In this document: positions 43,354 through 51,010 of the stretch, piece by piece
Layout of the letters: every line of letters begins with the position of its first letter
Numbering within the stretch: position 1 is the stretch's first letter
NCBI GenBank assembly: GCA_035544675.1
Contig: DATKCA010000283.1
Span: forward strand, 3,183 to 67,182
Direction of reading: 5' to 3'
Source: DATKCA01 sp035544675
GTDB taxonomy: Bacteria; Acidobacteriota; Thermoanaerobaculia; Gp7-AA8
DNA: 64,000 nt
Position numbers and translations under genes: made by a program
The notes under the pieces: generated by a model
Seen by the model: the letters and a program-made list of their open reading frames with translations, nothing else
Databases searched by the model: none
What the model was told of the DNA's origin: nothing

Positions 43354-44202
43354 ATGATCGACTACCTCCTCGAGATCTCCTTCGACGCCGGGGACGCCGC
43401 GCTGGAAGAAGAGATTCTGACGCGCCTTTTTCTCACCGGCAGCAGCGGCAGCGCGGCCGTCGAGGCCGCCGGCAGGGCCACGATCAGCGCCTGGTTCGGC
43501 TCGGTCGCGGAGCGGGACGCTGCCGCGGAAGATCTCCGCGATCTCGACGTGGCGGTCACCGCGAGAGAGGGGCAGCGCGCCGACTGGCTCGATCTGTATC
43601 AGCAGTCGCTGCAGCCGATCCTGATCGGCGAGCGGTTCATCGTCGCTCCCGACGGGGCGCTCATCGCCGGCGACCGGACGCGCCTGCCCATCGTCGTGCC
43701 GCAGGAACAGGCCTTCGGCACGGGGTCGCACGAGACGACGGCGCTCTGCATCGAGATGCTGGAGAAGGTCGATCCCGCCGGCGCGCGAGGGCTGGACGTC
43801 GGAGCAGGGAGTGGCATCCTGGCCATGGCCATGATCCGCCTCGGCGCGACGAAGGTCGTGGCGTTCGACAACGACGCCGATGCCTACGGCGCGCTCCGCG
43901 ACAATCGTTTTCGGAACGGCATCGGGGAAGAGGCCCTGGCGCTGTTCATCGGGGGAGTGGAGTCGCTGCGCGGCGGAGCGTTCGACGTCATCACGATGAA
44001 CATCATCCCCGAGGTGATCTTGCCGCTTCTGCGCAGCGTGGCAGCTCGCCTGGGCGAGAAGGGAACACTCGTTCTCAGCGGAATTCTGACGTCACGCCGC
44101 GACGAGGTCGTGGAAGCCGCCTCGAGGCACGATCTAGAATTATTTCGCGACGATGAGAAGGGCCAGTGGTGGTGCGGCGCGTTCGTGCCGCGGAGAAAAT
44201 GA
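43354..44202 (+). CDS. prmA: Ribosomal protein L11 methyltransferase
   Basis: A 282-residue enzyme that methylates L11. The N-terminal L11-binding domain (about 1-95) is followed by the SAM-binding domain with QEQAFGTGSHETT, LDVGAGSGILAMAMIRLGA and VITMNIIPEVILPL. It starts with ATG at 43354. It is the last housekeeping gene before the redox operon, whose candidate promoter starts 2 nt after its stop. Confidence 0.9.
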   Translation: MIDYLLEISFDAGDAALEEEILTRLFLTGSSGSAAVEAAGRATISAWFGSVAERDAAAEDLRDLDVAVTAREGQRADWLDLYQQSLQPILIGERFIVAPDGALIAGDRTRLPIVVPQEQAFGTGSHETTALCIEMLEKVDPAGARGLDVGAGSGILAMAMIRLGATKVVAFDNDADAYGALRDNRFRNGIGEEALALFIGGVESLRGGAFDVITMNIIPEVILPLLRSVAARLGEKGTLVLSGILTSRRDEVVEAASRHDLELFRDDEKGQWWCGAFVPRRK

Positions 44203-44203
44203 C

Positions 44204-44232
44204 TTGCAAAACCATCATAAATGTACTGAACT
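44204..44232 (+). promoter_or_regulatory. Candidate promoter of the redox operon
   Basis: TTGCAA (44204-44209) and TGAACT (44227-44232) with 17-nt spacing, in a locally AT-rich 42-bp gap between prmA and the DUF4388/FHA gene. The start site would be near the ATG. The -10 match is weak. Confidence 0.35.
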
Positions 44233-44244
44233 ATCGCGCACAGC

Positions 44245-45402
44245 ATGCAGGTCGTCCTCCAAGGGAACCTCACGAAATTCCCGCTCTCGCAGTTGCTCAC
44301 GCTGTTGAGTGAGCATTCGCACAGCGGCACGCTCGACATCGAGTCTGGTGCGAGCCGTGCGCGCGTTTTCATCGACGGCGGAAAGGTGATCTTCGCCGAG
44401 TCGAGCGATGGCACGGCGGGCAATGCCGGTGAGGCTGTCGTCCGCACGTTCGAGTGGCCGGACGCGCAGTTCACGTTCCTTGACGGCATGTCGCTCCCGG
44501 ACAAGGCCACGCGCGTGACGCTCGACGTGGAGTCGATCGTCGCGGAGGCGGCCAAGCGCGCCGAGGGAGGGTATGCCGACTACGCGATGTTCCGGGTGAT
44601 CGACAATCCCGCCGCGCAGGAGAAGATCACGATCGCGCCGGAGGAATTCACGCTGCTCTTCAAGATCGGCATGGGAAAGACGTTCGGCGACCTGGTGAGC
44701 GAGCCGGGCGCGACCCGCCGCGCCACCGGCGCGAAGCTGAAGATTCTCGAGAAAGCCGGTCTCGTGCTGCGCGTCGACCAGGCTGCACCGAGCATGATAC
44801 CCGGCGCGTCGCAGAACACCGCCGAGACCCCGCGGCCGAAGGGCCGTGAAGAGCGGCGTCCACGCGCCCAAGCGCCCGCCGAGGGAGTCGAGAAAACGGT
44901 CTTCGCCCCGAAAGTGGATATGGCGGACGCGACGCAGTTCACACCGCCTCCCCCTCCCCCTCGCCAGCCCACTGACGAGATCCCGGCTCCCCTGGCCACC
45001 GAGAAGACGCAGGCCGGCGAGGTTCCCGTGCCGCCCGTGGCATCCGCGCCTCCCCCTCCGATCCTCGGCGACCCGAAGAACCTGTTCGGATCGCTCACGC
45101 CCGACAGCGGCGATACCTGGCCGCTGGTCGACAACGAGTACACGATCGGCCGCGACGACACGAACAGCATCCCCGTGCCCGACGGCAGCATCTCGTCGAA
45201 ACACGCCCGTCTCCTCAGGAATGAACAGGGCTTCTGGGTCGAAGACCTCGGAAGCCGCAACGGGACCTTCGTCAACGGCGAGAAGGTGACGGACAAGCGA
45301 CTTCTGTCGAACGGCGACCTGGTCCGCTTCGGCAAAGTGATCATGACCTTCCATATGGCGCAGGACAGCAGCTCGGACCAGACCGTCGTCGAGTCGAAAT
45401 AG
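44245..45402 (+). CDS. DUF4388 (PATAN)-FHA protein
   Basis: A 385-residue cytoplasmic protein. Residues about 1-90 match DUF4388 (LQGNLTKFPLSQLLTLLSEHSHSGTLDIESG... RVFIDGGKVIFAE), a domain found beside two-component and kinase systems. A Pro/Ala-rich linker (about 225-275) leads to a C-terminal FHA domain (about 285-375) with intact pThr-binding residues (IGRDDTN, SSKH, SRNGTFVNG). It probably reads the phosphorylation state of a partner and links it to the redox operon that follows 23 nt later. No Ser/Thr kinase lies in the window. Confidence 0.85.
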   Translation: MQVVLQGNLTKFPLSQLLTLLSEHSHSGTLDIESGASRARVFIDGGKVIFAESSDGTAGNAGEAVVRTFEWPDAQFTFLDGMSLPDKATRVTLDVESIVAEAAKRAEGGYADYAMFRVIDNPAAQEKITIAPEEFTLLFKIGMGKTFGDLVSEPGATRRATGAKLKILEKAGLVLRVDQAAPSMIPGASQNTAETPRPKGREERRPRAQAPAEGVEKTVFAPKVDMADATQFTPPPPPPRQPTDEIPAPLATEKTQAGEVPVPPVASAPPPPILGDPKNLFGSLTPDSGDTWPLVDNEYTIGRDDTNSIPVPDGSISSKHARLLRNEQGFWVEDLGSRNGTFVNGEKVTDKRLLSNGDLVRFGKVIMTFHMAQDSSSDQTVVESK

Positions 45403-45425
45403 CGGCCAAACGTTCAAAAAAGACA

Positions 45426-47804
45426 ATGAAATTTGATCTAGTGATTGTCGGGTCCGGCCCGGCCGGTCTCGCCGCCGCGTCTCACGCTCACACCAACGGG
45501 ATGAAGTACGTGCTGCTCGAGCGCGTCGATCACCTGTCGGACACGATCTATCAATATCAGGCTCGCAAGTACGTCATGGCCGAGCCGATGATGATCCCGG
45601 CGCGCGGCGACGTCCCGTTCGAGGCGGGATCGCGCGAGTCCATCCTCGAAGCCTGGGACAGGCACGCCGCGGACCGCCAGGTGAACATCGAGCTGAAGGC
45701 CGAGGTGAACTCGGTCGAGAAGACCGCGGACGGATTCGTCGTCGCCACGAAGGCCGGCAACAAGTACGAGACCGCGGCCGTGGTACTGGGGATGGGTACG
45801 CAGGGGAACCCGAGAAAACTCGGCGTGACCGGCGAGGATTTGCCTAACATCCGCTACCGCCTGAACGACGCGAAGGAACACCAGGAGCAGGACATCCTCG
45901 TGGTCGGCGCGGGCGACTCCGCGCTGGAGATCGCGGCCGCCCTCTCGGATGAGAACCGAGTCGGCCTGGTCGTGCGCGGCGCGGAGATCACGCGCGCGAA
46001 CGAGGTGCTGACGCGCGACGCGCTGTCGCGGCAGGCCAGCGGCCGCATGACCATCTACTTCAACACGACGGTGAAGGAAGTCGGCGAGGGCTACGTCGAT
46101 CTCAACGTGCGCGGGGACACCACGCGCATCCCCAATGAGCTGATCTTCCTCAAGCTGGGCGCCGACGCGCCGCGCAAGTTCCTCGAGAAAATCGGGATCA
46201 AGTACAGCGGACCGGGTGCCGACGCCCGGGCCATGCTGAGCCCGGTGCACGAGACGACCGTGCCGAAGCTGTTCCTCATCGGCGCGGCGAGCGGCCGCGA
46301 CCTCATCAAGCTCGGCATGAACCAGGGCTATGAAGTCGTCGAGCACCTGATGGGCCGCGAGGTCGAGCCGGCCGACGAAGCAGTGCTCAGGGAGCGGCTG
46401 CCGTTCTGGGAAGGCACGGTCCGCGAGCGCATCGCCGCGATTCGGTCCCGCGCGCCGCTGCTCGCCGCCGCGGACGAACAGCAGCTCCGCGACACGTTCC
46501 TGTCCGCTCGCGTTCGCGAGTACAAGAACGGCGAGATCATCATCCGTCAGAACGACTACACCAACGACTTCCTCATCGTGGCCTCGGGGCGCGTCGAGCT
46601 CTATCGCCGGCCCGAAAAAACAAACGCCGACGTGAAAGTCGCCGAGATCACCGCCGGCAACTTCTTCGGCGAGATGAGCCTCATCTCCGGACGCCGCCGT
46701 ACGGCCACGGCCAAGGCCATGGGGAACACGCGCGTGATCGAGATCCCGCGCAAGGCCATGCTGCGTCTTCTGGCGTCCTCGCCGAAGGCGAAAGCGCTCA
46801 TGGACCAGGCCTTCCTGCTCCGCGCGTTCGGCGGCTACCTCTTCCCCGGCATCGCCGAGGGGGCGCTCGGCGAGCTGGTCGAGAAGGCCGTCGTCGAGAA
46901 CATCGGCAAAGACGCGGTGGTGTTCAAGGAAGGCGATGCAGCGGAAGCGTTCTACCTGATCCGCAGCGGCATGATGAAGATCGCCAAGCAGTCGGGCGAC
47001 AAGGAAGTCGTGCTCTCGTACCTGGTGGCCGGCAACTTCTTCGGCGAGGCCGCGCTCTTCTCCGATGCCGAGCGCACCGCTACCGTCAGCGCGATCTTCC
47101 CGGCCGAGCTGGTGAAGCTCTCCAAGAAAGACTTCGACAACTTCCTGGGCATCCGTCCCGAGCTGCGCGAGCTCCCGCTGCGCAAGCTCGAGGAGCGCCG
47201 CATCGCCGGCCTCATCGCCGAGGCCACGCCGGGATCCGGCAACATCCTCTCCGACCTCATCCGCGAGGAAGTGGTCATGGGAACGCAGACCCTGGTCATC
47301 GACGAGCACCGCTGCGTGCGATGCGGGAACTGCGTCCGCTCCTGCGAGGGCGTGCACGACGACGGTCAGGCCCGCATCTCCCTCACCGGCATCAAGTTCT
47401 ACAACCTCCTGGCGCCGAACTCGTGCTGGCAGTGCGAGAACCCGATGTGCATGCTGGACTGCCCGCCCGACGCCATCTCCCGCGATCCGCGCGGCGAGGT
47501 CTACATCAAGAGCAACTGCATCGGCTGCGGCAACTGCGAGCGCAACTGCCCCTACGGCAACATCTTCATGGTCCACAAAGAGCCGAAGAAGTCGATCACC
47601 GGCTGGATCAAATCGATCTTCGGAAAAGGCAAGCACGAGGACGCGATCGAGCAGACCTTCGCCGTCAAGTGCGATCTCTGCCGTGGTATCTCCGGCGGCC
47701 CCGCATGTGTCCGCGGCTGTCCGACCGGAGCGGCAATCCGACTGACACCGGAGCAGTATCGGGAGACCCTGGAAGAGCTGGTCATTTCGCGAGGGGAGAG
47801 GTAG
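45426..47804 (+). CDS. FAD/NAD(P) oxidoreductase fused to two cyclic-nucleotide-binding domains and four 4Fe-4S clusters
   Basis: A 792-residue fusion, cytoplasmic as no signal or TM is present. Residues about 1-320 are a thioredoxin-reductase-fold flavoprotein (GSGPAGLAAASHA for FAD, VVGAGDSALEIAAAL for NAD(P)) that lacks the CxxC disulfide, as in ferredoxin-NADP reductase-like members. Two cyclic-nucleotide-binding domains follow (about 360-450 and 490-590), each with the phosphate cassette (FFGEMSLI...RRTAT and FFGEAALF...ERTAT). The C-terminus (about 628-770) has four 4Fe-4S sets: CVRCGNCVRSC, CWQCENPMCMLDCP, CIGCGNCERNCP, and CDLC...CVRGCP, like electron-transfer subunits of the DmsB/HybA group. 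It probably moves electrons between NAD(P)H and the membrane cytochrome encoded next, gated by cAMP or cGMP. Confidence 0.9.
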   Translation: MKFDLVIVGSGPAGLAAASHAHTNGMKYVLLERVDHLSDTIYQYQARKYVMAEPMMIPARGDVPFEAGSRESILEAWDRHAADRQVNIELKAEVNSVEKTADGFVVATKAGNKYETAAVVLGMGTQGNPRKLGVTGEDLPNIRYRLNDAKEHQEQDILVVGAGDSALEIAAALSDENRVGLVVRGAEITRANEVLTRDALSRQASGRMTIYFNTTVKEVGEGYVDLNVRGDTTRIPNELIFLKLGADAPRKFLEKIGIKYSGPGADARAMLSPVHETTVPKLFLIGAASGRDLIKLGMNQGYEVVEHLMGREVEPADEAVLRERLPFWEGTVRERIAAIRSRAPLLAAADEQQLRDTFLSARVREYKNGEIIIRQNDYTNDFLIVASGRVELYRRPEKTNADVKVAEITAGNFFGEMSLISGRRRTATAKAMGNTRVIEIPRKAMLRLLASSPKAKALMDQAFLLRAFGGYLFPGIAEGALGELVEKAVVENIGKDAVVFKEGDAAEAFYLIRSGMMKIAKQSGDKEVVLSYLVAGNFFGEAALFSDAERTATVSAIFPAELVKLSKKDFDNFLGIRPELRELPLRKLEERRIAGLIAEATPGSGNILSDLIREEVVMGTQTLVIDEHRCVRCGNCVRSCEGVHDDGQARISLTGIKFYNLLAPNSCWQCENPMCMLDCPPDAISRDPRGEVYIKSNCIGCGNCERNCPYGNIFMVHKEPKKSITGWIKSIFGKGKHEDAIEQTFAVKCDLCRGISGGPACVRGCPTGAAIRLTPEQYRETLEELVISRGER

Positions 47805-47832
47805 GAGAAGGGCGCCCCGAGCCCAAAGAACG

Positions 47833-48663
47833 ATGGCAGTCCCACGATCCGGACCCACTTGGCGTCGCATTTTCGCCGTGCTGCTTTTTGCCGTGGCGGT
47901 CTCGTACGCGTACTACGCGCGCGATGAGTTTCCGCACGGCGGGACGAAGATCGGTCTGACCCTCGGCATCATCGGGCTGCTGCTCATTCTCCTGCTCGCG
48001 TACTTCGGGATCCGGAAGCGCTCCTACCGCTCCACCTTCGGCACGCTCGAACAGTGGATGCAGTCCCACATCTACCTCGGCATCCTCGTGTTCGTGATCC
48101 TGCTGCTGCACACCGGCGGAAGGTTCAACGACCAGATCGCCGTGACGACGTTCATCCTCGTCGGAGCGGTGGTCCTCTCCGGGATTCTGGGAGCGATCCT
48201 CTATGTGACGGTCCCCCGGATGCTGACCGAGGTGGAGAGCAACCTCACCATCGAGGAGATCTCGGACAACGCCAACCAGCTGGCGCGGCAGATGGCGCGC
48301 ACCGCCTCCGGCAAGTCGGCTCCGTTCCAGCGCATCTACGATGAGCTGATCTACGAGACGCGCCCGGGGTGGCTGGCCGGCTGGCGCCTGGTCATCTACA
48401 GCGCTCGAAAGAAGGGGCAGACCTCGTCGGACTGGGCGAATCTGCTGCGGCTCGTGCCGAAAGAGGAGCAGGACGAGCTCCGGTCCCTTCTGGTGACCTC
48501 GCGTCAGCGGAAGGAGCTGCTGCTTCGCCTGATGTATCAGCAGCGCTACAAGAACATCCTCGAGGCGTGGCTCTACATCCATGTTCCGTTCACGATCGCG
48601 TTGCTCGTCTTCTCGGCTCTGCACGTCGCGGCCGTTTTCTATTACGGGAGCGTGAGGTGGTGA
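47833..48663 (+). CDS. Putative dihaem cytochrome b-like membrane protein
   Basis: A 276-residue inner-membrane protein with about five TM helices (residues 11-28, 40-60, 79-95, 103-127, 248-270) and a cytoplasmic domain of about 120 residues. His79 and His93 lie in one helix and His250 and His264 in the last; both pairs are His-x13-His, the spacing that binds two b haems in cytochrome bc1-type proteins. No CxxCH is present. The simplest reading is a quinone- or FeS-linked b-type cytochrome passing electrons to the decahaem protein, whose ATG lies 4 nt downstream. No family name was recognised. Confidence 0.7.
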   Translation: MAVPRSGPTWRRIFAVLLFAVAVSYAYYARDEFPHGGTKIGLTLGIIGLLLILLLAYFGIRKRSYRSTFGTLEQWMQSHIYLGILVFVILLLHTGGRFNDQIAVTTFILVGAVVLSGILGAILYVTVPRMLTEVESNLTIEEISDNANQLARQMARTASGKSAPFQRIYDELIYETRPGWLAGWRLVIYSARKKGQTSSDWANLLRLVPKEEQDELRSLLVTSRQRKELLLRLMYQQRYKNILEAWLYIHVPFTIALLVFSALHVAAVFYYGSVRW

Positions 48664-48667
48664 GCGC

Positions 48668-51001
48668 ATGAGTTACGTCATCCAGCTCGTCCAGGGCCGG
48701 GCCCTCAAGCTCACGCAGGTTCGTGCTGACGTGCTCCGCATCGGACGCGGAACCAATGCCGACGTCCGCTCGGACAATCCTGCCGTCGCGTTCGAGCACG
48801 CCATCATCGAGAAGGATTCCGGCGGGTACTACACGATCATCGACAAGGGCAGCATCACCGGCACCTACGTCAACCGCAAGCCCGTGGAGCAGCAGCGCCT
48901 CGGCAAGGGCGACGTCATCGAGGTCGGTGACCTGCGCATCGAAGTTCAGGTTGCGGACACCACCAAGCCGCTCTTTCTCCGCCAGCTCTCTTCGCGCCGG
49001 CAGGCCGCGGCGCCCGGATATGCAGACGTTGGCGAGGACACCGGTTCCGGGTATCAGGCTGAAGCAGGAACCGGCACGATCGCAGCCGAGAAGGTCGACT
49101 ACGTCGATGCCTACGCGCTGCGGCGTCCCTGGCTGCACAAGTCGACCGTCGCATCGATCCTCCTGATCATCGCCCTGGGCGTGGTCGGCGAGGTCACGCA
49201 GGAGGACAAGCAGAGCGTGTTCATGCCCGGCGGCGTCTCGTCGGCGCACTCGCGCGCCCGCGACGCCCAGGGCAATAGCATCGCCGAGCGATGCGCCGCC
49301 TGTCACACTCCGTGGAAGAGCATCACCGACGACAAGTGCGCACAGTGCCACGCCATGGCGCCGCATGCCACGCACGAGCTGAAGGCGCCGGCATGCTTCA
49401 CCTGCCACTCCGAGCATCGCGGGCTGGCCAGGCTGGCGGCCATTCCCGACGTGCGCTGCAACGAGTGCCACAAGGACCTCAGCAAGCACGTCAAGACGAG
49501 CCCGGACGAGCTGGCCAAGCTGCGTTTCGCGGATGGCCGTTACAGCTTCGCGGAGATCCAGAAGATCAACGCATTCGGCGACGTGCATCCCGAGTTCGTC
49601 TTCCCGGCCGATACGAACACGCTCAAGTTCAACCACAAGCTGCACCTCGCCCCGAACGGCGTCTTCAACGCCACGGGGCGGCGCGAAGTCCTGGCCTGTA
49701 ACGACTGCCATAACCTGGTGGACGTCCGCGGCAAGGTCGATCCGGTCCAGCTCCAGTTCGATACTCACTGCCAGCGTTGCCACAAACTGACGTTCGACCC
49801 GCGCTTCCCGCGGGCCGAGGCGCCGCACGGTGGCGATCCGGGGCTGGTGTACGGATTCGTTCTGGCCACGTACGCGGGGAACACCGAGCTGGCGGGCAAG
49901 TCCGCCGTCGAGGTGCGGCGCCTCTTGTCCCAGCGGCAGGTGGTGGCACCCGATCAGCGCGCGCTGCTCAATGCCGAGCAGGTCATCAAGACCAAATGCG
50001 ACAAGTGCCATGACCTGGAACGGCGCGGCCCCAACAATCAGCTTGCCGCCGTGCCGCCGAAGATCCCCACCACGTGGTTCGCCGCCTCCGACTTCGAGCA
50101 CGGCGCCCACAAGCAGATCAGCTGCGAGCAGTGCCACGACAAGGTCCGCCAGAGCGTCCCCACCAGCGACGTGCACATGCCGACGCGCGAGGACTGCACG
50201 GAATGCCACGGGACGAAGGCCGCGCCCGGTGTCAAGCAGACATCGAGTGCATGCGTGGCCTGTCACGACTATCATTTGCGGACTGATCAGACCAAACCGA
50301 TAGTATTGGCAGCGGGACTCGCGGGCACGGCAGGGCCGGCGGGCGCACTGCTCGATCCCGCCAGCGGAGGGCGAATGCTTCAGACCATTCTCATCGCAGC
50401 AATCATTGTCCTGCTCTTCGTGGTCTTCATCCCGCTCGGCGCCGCGCTTTATCAGCGTCTGAAACCGTCGCGCACGGCCACTCCGCGAGGAGCCGCTCCG
50501 GCCAAGGGACCCACGGTGAAGGTACCGCCGATGTCCGCTCCGCCCATGCAGGCCCCTTCGGCTCCGGCCGAGCCGCCGCAGCGCGCATCCGCTCCCCGTC
50601 CGCCGGCCGAGGCCGCGCCCACACAGATGCTCAATCTCGACGCCATCAAGCCTCCGGCCTCGGGCCCCGTAGCGGGCGGTGCGACGGAGATGCTGCAGTG
50701 GTACGGAATGCTCCGATGCACTTCCGGCCCGCTGGACGGGCAGAATTTCATCATCGAGGAGGACGGCTTCTACATCGGCCGCGATTCGACGATGTCGAAA
50801 GTCGTGATCAACGACGGGCGCGTGTCGAAGAGGCACGTGAAGATCCAGCCGCGAAACGGGAAGGTGTTCGCCATCGATGAAGGATCGACGAACGGCACGT
50901 TCCTCACCGCGGGCGGGCAGCGCATCACCGAACACCAGCTCAAGCGCGGGGACACTCTGATTCTGGCCGACAACGCTGCCACATTCGTGTATCAGATCTG
51001 A
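48668..51001 (+). CDS. FHA-TM-decahaem cytochrome c-TM-FHA protein
   Basis: A 777-residue protein with a rare layout. Residues about 20-95 form an FHA domain (RIGRGTN... GTYVNRKPV) that lacks the usual Ser before His (AFEH). TM helix 1 is at about 158-177. The periplasmic part (about 180-565) has ten CxxCH haem sites: CAACH, CAQCH, CFTCH, CNECH, CNDCH, CQRCH, CDKCH, CEQCH, CTECH, CVACH. TM helix 2 is at about 571-593, then a Pro-rich linker and a complete FHA domain (about 685-775: GRDSTM, SKRH, STNGTF). Both FHA domains would be cytoplasmic with the haem chain in the periplasm. It fits an inner-membrane electron carrier whose assembly or flow is tuned by Thr phosphorylation. Confidence 0.92.
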   Translation: MSYVIQLVQGRALKLTQVRADVLRIGRGTNADVRSDNPAVAFEHAIIEKDSGGYYTIIDKGSITGTYVNRKPVEQQRLGKGDVIEVGDLRIEVQVADTTKPLFLRQLSSRRQAAAPGYADVGEDTGSGYQAEAGTGTIAAEKVDYVDAYALRRPWLHKSTVASILLIIALGVVGEVTQEDKQSVFMPGGVSSAHSRARDAQGNSIAERCAACHTPWKSITDDKCAQCHAMAPHATHELKAPACFTCHSEHRGLARLAAIPDVRCNECHKDLSKHVKTSPDELAKLRFADGRYSFAEIQKINAFGDVHPEFVFPADTNTLKFNHKLHLAPNGVFNATGRREVLACNDCHNLVDVRGKVDPVQLQFDTHCQRCHKLTFDPRFPRAEAPHGGDPGLVYGFVLATYAGNTELAGKSAVEVRRLLSQRQVVAPDQRALLNAEQVIKTKCDKCHDLERRGPNNQLAAVPPKIPTTWFAASDFEHGAHKQISCEQCHDKVRQSVPTSDVHMPTREDCTECHGTKAAPGVKQTSSACVACHDYHLRTDQTKPIVLAAGLAGTAGPAGALLDPASGGRMLQTILIAAIIVLLFVVFIPLGAALYQRLKPSRTATPRGAAPAKGPTVKVPPMSAPPMQAPSAPAEPPQRASAPRPPAEAAPTQMLNLDAIKPPASGPVAGGATEMLQWYGMLRCTSGPLDGQNFIIEEDGFYIGRDSTMSKVVINDGRVSKRHVKIQPRNGKVFAIDEGSTNGTFLTAGGQRITEHQLKRGDTLILADNAATFVYQI

Positions 51002-51010
51002 GGGATATCG

